Shown: positions 1 to 6,702 of the stretch, one piece after another
How positions within the stretch are numbered: position 1 is the first letter of the stretch
How the letters are laid out: each line of letters opens with the position of its first letter
Assembly (NCBI GenBank): GCA_937881145.1
Contig: CALGFL010000056.1
Span: forward strand, 1 to 7,786
From: an uncultured Bordetella sp.
GTDB lineage: Bacteria > Pseudomonadota > Gammaproteobacteria > Burkholderiales > Burkholderiaceae_B
Reading direction: 5' to 3'
Length of the DNA stretch: 7,786 nucleotides
The notes under the pieces: generated by a model
Told to the model about the DNA's origin: nothing
The model's input: only the letters and a program-made list of their open reading frames with translations
Database searches by the model: none
Made by a program: the position numbers and the translations under genes

Positions 1-419
1 GCCAGGCCGACGCGCTTGAGCAGAGCCATGGCTTCGTCGCGCACTTGCGCGCGCGGGCGGCGCTGCACGACGACAGGGCCTTCCATGATGTTCTGCAAAG
101 CCGTCTGGTGGCCGAACAGATTGAAGCGCTGGAACACCATGCCGCTGGCCAGGCGCTGGCGCGAAACTTGCGCGTCGCTGAGCTCGCGCACGGTATTGCC
201 ATGCTGCCGATAGCCCGCGAGCTCGCCGTCGATCCGGATGGCGCCGCCGTCGATGCTTTCGAGCTGGTTCAGGCAGCGCAGCAGCGTGCTCTTGCCCGAA
301 CCCGAAGGGCCGATGAGGCAGACGACTTCGCCAGCGGACACCTGCAGGTTGATGCCCTTGAGGGCATGGAAGGCGCCGTAGTATTTCTGCACGTCTTGTG
401 CGAGGACCATATCGGCCAT
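1..419 (-). CDS. Polar amino-acid ABC transporter ATP-binding protein (partial, C-terminal part beyond left edge)
   Basis: This is the nucleotide-binding subunit of an amino-acid importer (GlnQ/HisP type). It hydrolyses ATP on the cytoplasmic face to drive uptake through the permease encoded just upstream. The first 139 residues are present, starting MADMVLAQDV. Walker A (GPSGSGKST) is at residues 37-45 and the Q-loop (MVFQRFNLFGH, very typical of polar amino-acid ATPases) at 94-104. The ABC signature, Walker B and H-loop lie beyond the window. The ATG at 417-419 follows the permease stop by 3 bases, so the two genes form an operon and are probably translationally coupled. An in-frame ATG three codons later is an alternative start. 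The family is clear. The substrate (glutamine, histidine, cystine or another) cannot be told from this fragment. Confidence 0.95.
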   Translation of the reverse strand, partial: MADMVLAQDVQKYYGAFHALKGINLQVSAGEVVCLIGPSGSGKSTLLRCLNQLESIDGGAIRIDGELAGYRQHGNTVRELSDAQVSRQRLASGMVFQRFNLFGHQTALQNIMEGPVVVQRRPRAQVRDEAMALLKRVGL

Positions 420-422
420 GGC

Positions 423-1295
423 TCAGGCCTCCCGCACGGTTGCGTCGGCGGCCGGCCGACTGCGCCGCCCCTGGCTGCGGGCCAGGAATTTCTCGAGGAA
501 ATGCTGGCCGAGGGAGAACACCGATACCACCGCCAGGTACCAGACCGTGGCCACGATCAAGAGCTCGATGACCCTGGCGTTGGCGTAATAGATGGTCTGG
601 GCGTTGTGCAGGACTTCGTCGTACTGGATGACGCTGGCGACCGAGGTGAGCTTGATCATGGCGATGATCTCGTTGCCGATCGGCGGGATGATGACGCGCA
701 GCGCTTGCGGCAGCACGATGCGGCGCAAGGTGGTGATCCTGGTCATGCCGACGGCGCGGGCCGCCTCGGTCTGGCCGGGGTCGATGGACATGATGCCGCC
801 GCGCACGACTTCGGCCGTGTAGGCGCCCTGGCCTATGCCCAGGCCCAGCAAGCTGGCGAGAAAAGGCGTGATGACGTCGACGGTGCGGTATTCGAACAGC
901 CCCGGGATTCCCAACCGGGGAAAGACCAGCGCCAGGTTGAACCACAGCAGCAGCTGCAGCAGCAGGGGCGTGCCGCGAAAGAACCAGATATAGAAGCGCG
1001 CCATGGCGCCCACCACCGGATTGCTCGACATGGTCATCACGGCGAATATCACGCCCAGGATGATGCCCAGGATCATGGCGTAGACCGTCAGGGTGATCGT
1101 GTTGACGAGGCCCTTGATTATGACGGGGGCCGTCATGAACTGGCCGACCACGTTCCAGTCGATCTGCCCATGGGCGAACGCGTCGATCAGGAACAGGGCA
1201 ATGCCCAGCAGGACAAGCACCGAGAGCCAGCGGCCATAGTGCCGGCGGGGCACGACGCGCAGGCCGGCGATGGTTTGCGGAAGGTGCGGATTCAT
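423..1295 (-). CDS. Polar amino-acid ABC transporter permease (HisM/GlnP family)
   Basis: This is the inner-membrane channel subunit (290 aa) of the same amino-acid importer. It has a hydrophobic first segment at about residues 23-39 and then the family's core. That core includes the FRGTPLLLQLLLWF stretch (106-119) and the coupling-helix EAA loop (EAARAVGM, then a conserved LPQALR) at about 177-200, which contacts the ATPase. A short basic tail follows the last membrane segment. I chose the ATG at 1293-1295 because the protein then begins MNPHLPQTIAG shortly before the first membrane helix. The frame stays open upstream to a GTG at 1413-1415, which would add 40 Pro/Arg-rich residues that look non-coding. 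No strong Shine-Dalgarno is seen before 1295, so the start is the least certain point. The ATPase gene follows immediately. The periplasmic binding protein is not in the window. Confidence 0.93.
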   Translation of the reverse strand: MNPHLPQTIAGLRVVPRRHYGRWLSVLVLLGIALFLIDAFAHGQIDWNVVGQFMTAPVIIKGLVNTITLTVYAMILGIILGVIFAVMTMSSNPVVGAMARFYIWFFRGTPLLLQLLLWFNLALVFPRLGIPGLFEYRTVDVITPFLASLLGLGIGQGAYTAEVVRGGIMSIDPGQTEAARAVGMTRITTLRRIVLPQALRVIIPPIGNEIIAMIKLTSVASVIQYDEVLHNAQTIYYANARVIELLIVATVWYLAVVSVFSLGQHFLEKFLARSQGRRSRPAADATVREA

Positions 1296-1401
1296 GGGTT
1301 CGGGCGTCTTGCGCGGTGTAGGCGGCTCTTCTGGGCGGGCCGGAAAAGGTAGCACGAAATCGCTCCGGTCCGGACTGGCCCGCCCGGTGCGGGTTTGGGC
1401 A

Positions 1402-1424
1402 AGCGCAATCCGCACAATTGCGCT
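1402..1424. repeat. Perfect inverted repeat, 8-bp arms with 7-bp spacer
   Basis: AGCGCAAT (1402-1409) is matched exactly by ATTGCGCT (1417-1424) around a 7-base centre. It sits in the divergent intergenic region, about 107 bp before the permease start and 85 bp before the yifB start. Position and symmetry suit a dimeric repressor or activator operator. No T-run follows on either strand, so it does not look like a terminator. The regulator is unknown. Confidence 0.5.
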
Positions 1425-1497
1425 GTGATCTTTCGGTCCCGCCTGGTTCCGCCAGCCCGCGTCTTCACCGCATACTGCCCCGTTGCGTATCGTCGTC

Positions 1498-1501
1498 GAG
1501 G
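1498..1501 (+). promoter_or_regulatory. Ribosome binding site that selects the yifB start
   Basis: GAGG is 7 bases before the ATG at 1509 but only one base before the in-frame ATG at 1503. This makes 1509 the functional start. The resulting MTLAVLASRAL also matches the usual YifB/ComM N-terminus. Confidence 0.6.
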
Positions 1502-1508
1502 CATGGTC

Positions 1509-3044
1509 ATGACTCTAGCCGTACTTGCCAGCCGGGCCTTGGTGGGCCTGGACGCGCCCGCCGTGCGGGTGGAAACCCACGTGGGCAGCGGTTTGCCTGC
1601 TTTCCACGTGGTGGGCCTGCCCGAGGCCGAGGTGCGCGAAAGCCGCGAGCGCGTGCGCGCCGCGCTGATCAACAGCGGCTACGAGTTCCCCGCCGGACGC
1701 ATCACCGTCAACCTGTCTCCCGCCGATCTGCCCAAGGCGTCGGCGCGCTTTGACTTGCCTATTGCCCTGGGGGTGCTGCTGGCTTCGGGGCAACTGGCAC
1801 CGCCGGCCGGGCAGCCGCCCGAGGCGCTGGCCGACCTTGTGCTGGCCGCCGAGCTGTCGCTGACGGGCGCACTGGTGCCGGTGGCCTCGGCGCTGCCCCT
1901 GGCGCTGGGCCTGGTGCGCGAACGCCGCGGTGCGACGATGATCCTGCCGCCCGGCAGCGCGGGCATCGCCGCCTGGGTGCCGGACCTGCGCGTGTACGTG
2001 GCGCGCACGCTGGCCGAAGTCGCGGCGCATCTGGCCGGCTCGGCCCTCTTGCCGCGTGCCGAGCCGGCTGCGCGCCTGCCAGCCCAGGCACCGCCTTGCC
2101 TGTCCGATGTAAAGGGGCAGGCCGGCGCGCGCCGCGCGCTCGAGATCTGCGCCGCGGGCGGCCATAGCCTGTTGATGAGCGGGCCGCCGGGCGCGGGCAA
2201 GAGCATGCTGGCGCAGCGGCTGCCGGGCCTGTTGCCGCCGCTGTCGTCCGTGCAGGCCCTGGAGGTCGCCGCCCTGACCGGCCTGGCGCAAGGCGGCGCG
2301 CGTGTGGCGGGTATCCCGGAGCAGCCGCCGCTGCGTTCGCCGCACCACCTCGTTTCGGCGGCGGCGCTGATAGGCGGCGGGTCGCGCCCCCGTCCGGGCG
2401 AGATCAGTCTTGCCCACCACGGCGTTTTGTTTCTCGACGAGCTTCCCGAGTTCCGCCGCGAGGCCCTCGAGGCCTTGCGCGAACCGATGGAGACCGGGCG
2501 GGTCGCCATTTCACGGGCGATGCGCCAGGTGGAATACCCCTGCGCGTTTCAACTGGTGGCGGCGATGAACCCCTGTCCTTGCGGCTGGCGCGGGCATCCC
2601 ACTCGGCCTTGCCGCTGCACGCCCGATCAAGCGGCGCGCTATGCGAGCAAGCTGTCCGGCCCGCTGCTCGAGCGCATCGATCTGCATGTCTCGGTGCCGC
2701 CGGTCGACCTGGCCGTTCTGGACGGCGCCGCGGGCGAGACCTCCGCGGCGGTGCGCGAGCGCGTCATGCGCTGCCGCGCGCGCCAGCAGGCCCGGCAGGA
2801 CGGCCCGAACGCCCGGCTGGCGGGCAAGGAACTGGAGCGTCATTGCGCCATGTCGGACGCGGCTCGCGATCTGCTGCGCCAGGCGCAGCAAAGACTGGAC
2901 AGCTCGGCGCGGGCGCAGCACCGGGCCCTGCGCGTGGCGCGCACGCTGGCCGACCTGGAGGAATCCGAAACCATCGAATCGCGCCACGTGGCCGAAGCGA
3001 TTCAATACCGGCTGGCCGCAAGGCCTGGCGCGGGAGCCCGCTGA
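1509..3044 (+). CDS. comM: YifB/ComM family AAA+ ATPase (magnesium-chelatase-like)
   Basis: The complete gene encodes 511 aa, the normal length for YifB/ComM. Family knowledge: ComM is a hexameric AAA+ branch-migration helicase that promotes integration of DNA during natural transformation, and it is also widely conserved in non-competent species. An N-terminal ChlI/Lon-protease-like domain covers about residues 21-142. It is followed by the Mg-chelatase AAA+ module with Walker A GPPGAGKS (225-232) and Walker B VLFLDELPEF (306-315). The RxPHH-type segment RSPHH is at 276-280 and the arginine of LLERIDL is R389. The Cys cluster NPCPCGW...CRC (C356, C358, C368, C370) is intact. The C-terminal lid helices run from about 440 to 505. 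It appears monocistronic and very GC-rich (48 of 60 bases at 1861-1920). It ends 10 bp from the convergent methyltransferase gene. In this lineage a role in competence is unproven. Confidence 0.97.
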   Translation: MTLAVLASRALVGLDAPAVRVETHVGSGLPAFHVVGLPEAEVRESRERVRAALINSGYEFPAGRITVNLSPADLPKASARFDLPIALGVLLASGQLAPPAGQPPEALADLVLAAELSLTGALVPVASALPLALGLVRERRGATMILPPGSAGIAAWVPDLRVYVARTLAEVAAHLAGSALLPRAEPAARLPAQAPPCLSDVKGQAGARRALEICAAGGHSLLMSGPPGAGKSMLAQRLPGLLPPLSSVQALEVAALTGLAQGGARVAGIPEQPPLRSPHHLVSAAALIGGGSRPRPGEISLAHHGVLFLDELPEFRREALEALREPMETGRVAISRAMRQVEYPCAFQLVAAMNPCPCGWRGHPTRPCRCTPDQAARYASKLSGPLLERIDLHVSVPPVDLAVLDGAAGETSAAVRERVMRCRARQQARQDGPNARLAGKELERHCAMSDAARDLLRQAQQRLDSSARAQHRALRVARTLADLEESETIESRHVAEAIQYRLAARPGAGAR

Positions 3045-3054
3045 CGCGCGCGGC

Positions 3055-3873
3055 TCAGGTGAAATAGATCGCGTCGTCTTTGTAGCTCATGTGCCGCAGG
3101 ACGGGATCGTCCGCGTGAACCGCGACGAGATTGCCCCAAAACGGAAAATGGCGATACCCCAGTTCGTCGAGCATGGCCTTGATCGCTGCCTGGTCGGACT
3201 TGATGATCTCGATCAGCAAGATCGGCTTGTGCGTTTGCAGCGTGTTTCGAGCGCCGCGCAGCGCTTCGGCTTCCATTCCTTCGACATCGAGCTTGAGGAA
3301 ATCGACGCGGACAAGCCCGATCGAATCGATGCGGATCATCGGCACGCTCGTGCCTTGCGACGGGTCGTACGAAATGCGCTGCCCGATGTCTTCGGTGTTC
3401 TCCCGCTGGCGCAATTCAAGGCTGCCGAAACTGGCATGCGCGAAATAGTTCGGCTCGGGAATATTCAATTCGCCGTCGCGTTCGCCCAGCGCGGCAAGCT
3501 TGGCGCGCGCATTCAGGCAGTTGTTCAGGGCGATGTTGCCGGCCAGCGCATAGAAGATGATCTCCTGCGCCTCGAAGCTGAGCACCGCGCCCCAGCCGTG
3601 CATGTGGCGCGCCCATTCGATCGTGTGCACGCCGATGTTGGCGCCGCCGTCGATCGCGACGACGCCGTCGCCGAAATACTTGCGCCGCCGGTCCAGCAGG
3701 GCGAGCGCGAAGGCCACTTCGGTCGCGTCGTAGCTCGACTTGTCCAGGATTTGAAACCCGACGCCAATGGCGCCGCCGGAAGCGTCGACGCTGTGATCGT
3801 TGCGGTTGACGATCATCGTGCCGTGATTGGCGGCCGTGAGCACGAATGCAATAGGGCGTTCGGGAAAGGGCAT
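3055..3873 (-). CDS. FkbM-family SAM-dependent methyltransferase
   Basis: The gene encodes a 272-aa class I methyltransferase of the FkbM type, a family that mainly O-methylates sugars, polyketides or other small molecules. The SAM-binding motif I is VVAIDGGANIGVHT (71-84), followed by an acidic strand end LSFEAQ (98-103). The family-typical FLKLDVEGMEAEAL block is at 202-215 and KPILLIEI at 227-234. No signal peptide or membrane segment is evident, so it should be cytoplasmic. It is the last gene of the minus-strand unit, 44 bp after the unknown 194-aa gene. The reading frame is open far upstream, but no start codon lies between the preceding gene's stop and the ATG at 3871-3873, so that ATG is chosen. 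Its best ribosome-binding match (AAGG) is 11 bases away and lies in a small hairpin. Part of it is less GC-rich than yifB (33 of 60 at 3181-3240), which may hint at transfer. The substrate is unknown. Confidence 0.9.
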   Translation of the reverse strand: MPFPERPIAFVLTAANHGTMIVNRNDHSVDASGGAIGVGFQILDKSSYDATEVAFALALLDRRRKYFGDGVVAIDGGANIGVHTIEWARHMHGWGAVLSFEAQEIIFYALAGNIALNNCLNARAKLAALGERDGELNIPEPNYFAHASFGSLELRQRENTEDIGQRISYDPSQGTSVPMIRIDSIGLVRVDFLKLDVEGMEAEALRGARNTLQTHKPILLIEIIKSDQAAIKAMLDELGYRHFPFWGNLVAVHADDPVLRHMSYKDDAIYFT

Positions 3874-3883
3874 GGTGCAGCGG

Positions 3884-3895
3884 GCCTTTTTAGGC
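3884..3895 (-). promoter_or_regulatory. Small hairpin containing the presumed methyltransferase ribosome binding site
   Basis: On the minus strand the sequence is GCCT-AAAA-AGGC, a 4-bp stem closing a 4-base loop, 10 bases before the methyltransferase ATG. The purine-rich AAAAAGG inside it is the only Shine-Dalgarno-like stretch for that gene. The stem is short, so a regulatory effect is speculative. Confidence 0.25.
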
Positions 3896-3917
3896 GGAAC
3901 GTGCCGGAGGCATTTTT

Positions 3918-4502
3918 TTAGCGCAGTTGCATCAGCGCCGCCAGGGCCTGCACGGCGGCGCTGCGGTTCGCATGCCACTCGGGTTCGCCTTGCGGCGCGG
4001 CGTTCGCGGGCAGCCAGGCCCAGCGCGCGCCGTGCAGGCTGCTGTCGGCCACCACCATGCGCTGGCCGGCGGGCAGCTTGCCGGATCGCGCCAGGGCGTG
4101 CGCGGCGGCCTGCAGCCGCTGCGCGATGGACAGCATGGCATTGTGGCGGGCGCGGTCCTGTTCGGGGCGGTCCATGATCGTGCCCCAGCGCATCTGGAAC
4201 AGCACCGCGCAATGCGATGTGACGGCGTAGTAGTGCGCCGCCTGCTGGGTCAGGCCGTGGCCGGCCAGGCCGAAGGCCACATAGGGCTCGACCGCCTTGC
4301 CCGATTGCAATTCGTTCACGAAATGCCCGAAGTCGTACAGCGTCCAGTCCAGGTCGCGGGTGGCGTAGGCCGTGGCGTCGATCTGACGCAGGCTCGCAGC
4401 GAGATCGACCGGTATCGCGGGCAGGTCCAGGCCTTCGCCTTGATAAAGCGCGCGGGCGGCGCCGAGGGCGGAGTCGTCCAGCAGCGTGGCGGAAGTAGTC
4501 AT
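3918..4502 (-). CDS. Hypothetical protein of unknown family, third gene of the effector unit
   Basis: I do not recognise this 194-aa protein. It has no signal peptide and no obvious membrane helix, so it is probably cytoplasmic or exported by a signal-less route. An aromatic/His-rich central region runs from about residue 60 to 112 (DFGHFVNEL, then AAHYYAVTSHC and FQMRWGTIM). A helical Ala-rich segment follows at about 121-140, then a Trp-rich stretch RWAWLP (170-175). The ATG at 4500-4502 is well supported: AAGGA (4509-4513) lies 6 bases upstream, within the 24-bp gap after the effector stop. This tight spacing argues for co-transcription with chaperone and effector. Possible roles include an accessory factor for the effector, an enzyme working with the downstream methyltransferase, or a second secreted protein. 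None of these is supported by a motif. The reality of the gene rests on its ribosome site, spacing and protein-like composition. Confidence 0.8.
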   Translation of the reverse strand: MTTSATLLDDSALGAARALYQGEGLDLPAIPVDLAASLRQIDATAYATRDLDWTLYDFGHFVNELQSGKAVEPYVAFGLAGHGLTQQAAHYYAVTSHCAVLFQMRWGTIMDRPEQDRARHNAMLSIAQRLQAAAHALARSGKLPAGQRMVVADSSLHGARWAWLPANAAPQGEPEWHANRSAAVQALAALMQLR

Positions 4503-4526
4503 GATGCGTCCTTGGCGTCGTTCGGG

Positions 4527-6689
4527 TTAGACCGTAAACAGGTCTTCGAGGTTTTGCCGATCGGTTTCTTCGTCCTGACGGAGCGTCTCGGCGTAGGCGC
4601 GATCGCGTCCCACGTAGCTGTCGTATCGACCCTGCAAGGCCGTCGTGGCCCGCTCGCCGCCCCATTCGTCGGGTTCGATGATCTTGCCTTCGCGCTCCAG
4701 CGTTTCCAGATGCGTCTTGATGATGGCCAGGCGCATGACGGCCGCCGCGATTTCCTCGCTCGGCAGCAGGCCGGCCAGCGATGCGCGCAGGTCGTCGGCG
4801 GTGACGGCGTCGAAAGCGGCCTTCATCTCGCGGTCGACCACGCCGGGCAGCATCACGCCGTTCAGGCCCTCGGTGCCCGCCCGTCTTATGCCGTCGGGCC
4901 CCTGGACTCCGGCGCCCTGCATGACCGAGAAGAGCAGGTCGTTGGGGTTGCCGACGCGGGGGCCGAAGGCCTGATCGTTGTCGATGGCGACGATGCCGGT
5001 GCAACGGCCTTCGATATCGTGCTTGACGATGTAGTTGGCCTGGTGCCGGTCGCCCTGCGCGGTGAGCGCATCCATCAGCTGCAGCTTCACCAGCTCGCGC
5101 CGCAGCACCGGGTCTTTGAAATTCACCTCGTCGCCGCGTTGCCTGGTCGTGGTGATGCGCAGGTCCTGGATGACGTGCCCGTCCTCGATCCTGCCGAGCA
5201 TTTTGTCGAGGATTTCCCGGGCCTTTTCCTGCTCTTGCGGCGTGCCGCGCGAGAACGCCAGGATGCGCTGGCCCATGGGGCTGTCGGTGATGTCGACGTT
5301 CAGCTCATAGCGGGAATCGGTGGCTTCCAGCAGGTCCTTCATCGAGGCGACCGCTTGCGGATTGCCGTCCTTGATGGCCTGCAGCGGATCGTCATGCTCT
5401 GCAGAGAGGCACAGACTGATCGTGCGCCACTGCTGCGCCGTGGTGTTGAGGTCTTCGTCGTAGCGGGGCGTGATGCCTTCGGCGTAGCCCATGACCAGCC
5501 CGAGCTTGCCGTTGAGGGTGCCGATGCCCGTTTCGGGCACGAGGTCGAATCCGAGCAGTTCGTCGACGGCCTTGGTGGCGACGTTGCGCACCGTCATCTG
5601 CGGGCGCTGCGGATCGATGCCCAGGAGCCTGGACGTGGGGCCGTAGCCGCTTTCCAGGCCCGTCTTGGGGTTGATCTGCGGTTCTTTGTAGACCATGCGG
5701 CTCTCGCCGTAGGTCACGTCGTAGGGCTTGCTGACCGCGCCGCCGCTCAAAGGCGTGGGCACGCCCAGGACCTGGTCGTCGGTGTAGCCGTCGACCAGCG
5801 TGCGCTCGTGGATGGGGATGCCCTTGTTCAGATACTGCAGGCCCAGCTCGATGCTCAGGCCGCGGCTTTTCAGCAGCGCGACCTGTTCGGGCGAGAAGCG
5901 CATGACGGTATCGCCCACGTGCATGCGCTGCCGGTGCATCCAGGCGAGATCCTCTTCGTCAAAGCCTTGCTCGCCCAGCCGGTCGCGGACGTCCTGCATC
6001 GTGCCTTTCGACGTCGTCATGTGATCGACGTCGAGCTGGACGCTCTTGTCCAACGGGAGATCGCTGATCAAGAGCCGGCATTCCAGCGTTTTGAGGGCGC
6101 GGTCCTGGAAGTGCTCGACGAATTGCTGTTGGGCGAAGCCGTCGCCGTCATCGCCGAATTCGTTCATGATGACGTGCAGCGCGTTCTTGAACCCATGCTC
6201 CTTGAATTCGGGAGAGTCCGAGATGGCCTGGCGTATCACGACCGCGGCGGTGAAGCGGTCCAGCCCTCGTGCCTTGTCGCCGAGCCTGGCCAGTGCCGAG
6301 TCGGTCAGCTCGGACAGGCAGTCGTCGAGCAACTGCCTGTTGTTGGCCTGCATGTTATCGCTCATCCGCTCGGCTTTTTCCATGACCTGCTGCATGCGGT
6401 AGCCGGTCAGCGGCCGGCCCTTGGACAACTGGGCCGACAGGTCGCGCGACATGGTGTTGGCGATTTCGTCGCCATATTGCTCGCGCAGGGCCTGCACGAA
6501 ATCCCGGGCGATCGCCTTGTTGGACGCGACCTGCGCGTCGCTGCGGGTGATGCAGTCCCAGGCGCGGGTGAAGATGTTGCCGATGTTGCGCCTTCCGTCG
6601 GAGCGCAGTTCGGCTTGTTCGTCGAGCTTGAAGCGTACGTTGGCGCCCAGGCTGGCAACGTCGCGGTAGGTGTTCAGCGAGACGGTCAT
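4527..6689 (-). CDS. Putative type III secreted effector with PI4K type II-like kinase domain
   Basis: The gene encodes a 720-aa protein. The N-terminal part (1 to about 310) is helical, polar and lacks a Sec signal, as expected of a type III substrate; I recognise no family there. From about 325 the order matches the PI4K-II/PI3-4K fold. It shows an ATP-binding strand RMVYKEP with K335, helix RNVATKAVDELLGFDLVPET (368-387), and hinge GLVMGYAEG (407-415). After an insertion of about 120 residues come KLQLMDALTAQGDRHQANYI (535-554; D547, N552) and the metal loop VAIDNDQAFGPR (567-578; D570). C-terminal helices include LEREGKIIEPDEW (674-686). All key kinase residues appear present, so activity is plausible, on lipid or protein. 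It follows the chaperone gene by 10 bp with an excellent ribosome site. The chaperone pairing resembles btcA-bteA of Bordetella, but BteA is about 658 aa and I do not claim this is BteA. The kinase fold is fairly sure; secretion is inferred from the chaperone. Confidence 0.82.
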   Translation of the reverse strand: MTVSLNTYRDVASLGANVRFKLDEQAELRSDGRRNIGNIFTRAWDCITRSDAQVASNKAIARDFVQALREQYGDEIANTMSRDLSAQLSKGRPLTGYRMQQVMEKAERMSDNMQANNRQLLDDCLSELTDSALARLGDKARGLDRFTAAVVIRQAISDSPEFKEHGFKNALHVIMNEFGDDGDGFAQQQFVEHFQDRALKTLECRLLISDLPLDKSVQLDVDHMTTSKGTMQDVRDRLGEQGFDEEDLAWMHRQRMHVGDTVMRFSPEQVALLKSRGLSIELGLQYLNKGIPIHERTLVDGYTDDQVLGVPTPLSGGAVSKPYDVTYGESRMVYKEPQINPKTGLESGYGPTSRLLGIDPQRPQMTVRNVATKAVDELLGFDLVPETGIGTLNGKLGLVMGYAEGITPRYDEDLNTTAQQWRTISLCLSAEHDDPLQAIKDGNPQAVASMKDLLEATDSRYELNVDITDSPMGQRILAFSRGTPQEQEKAREILDKMLGRIEDGHVIQDLRITTTRQRGDEVNFKDPVLRRELVKLQLMDALTAQGDRHQANYIVKHDIEGRCTGIVAIDNDQAFGPRVGNPNDLLFSVMQGAGVQGPDGIRRAGTEGLNGVMLPGVVDREMKAAFDAVTADDLRASLAGLLPSEEIAAAVMRLAIIKTHLETLEREGKIIEPDEWGGERATTALQGRYDSYVGRDRAYAETLRQDEETDRQNLEDLFTV

Positions 6690-6702
6690 GGCGCGCTCCT
6701 TA
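6690..6702 (-). promoter_or_regulatory. Effector ribosome binding site overlapping chaperone stop codon
   Basis: On the minus strand TAAGGAG (6702-6696) contains both the chaperone stop codon TAA and a near-ideal Shine-Dalgarno AAGGAG, followed by 6 bases and the effector ATG. A ribosome terminating on the chaperone message would sit on the effector's initiation site. This suggests translational coupling of the pair. Confidence 0.8.

Larger units (their letters stand above)
1296..1508. other. Divergent intergenic region between permease and yifB
   Basis: This 213-bp gap separates the minus-strand importer genes from plus-strand yifB and must hold promoters for both. The only clear structure is a perfect 8-bp inverted repeat at 1402-1424 and the yifB ribosome binding site (GAGG, 1498-1501). 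I found no convincing -35/-10 pair on either strand. A possible 40-codon N-terminal extension of the permease (GTG at 1415) would lie here, but it lacks family-like sequence. Confidence 0.6.

Noticed and set aside
900..920. CCCCGG...CCGGGG inverted repeat
   Set aside because: It lies inside the permease coding sequence with no regulatory context.
45..1352. Plus-strand 435-codon frame over the ABC transporter genes
   Set aside because: It is antisense to a clear ATPase and permease, with low-complexity Asp/His/Gln composition.
3034..3056. GAGCC...GGCTC stem between the convergent yifB and methyltransferase genes as a terminator
   Set aside because: The 5-bp stem is interrupted and no T-run follows on either strand.
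3911..3920. A7 run at the stop of the 194-aa gene (TAAAAAAATG) as a slippage or recoding site
   Set aside because: The stop codon is read before the run can shift the ribosome, and the overlapping ATG opens only a seven-codon frame.
3055..5004. Methyltransferase reading frame open upstream to 5004, suggesting a 649-aa protein
   Set aside because: The upstream part is Arg/Pro-rich shadow sequence overlapping two real genes. Methyltransferase-like sequence starts only near the ATG at 3873.
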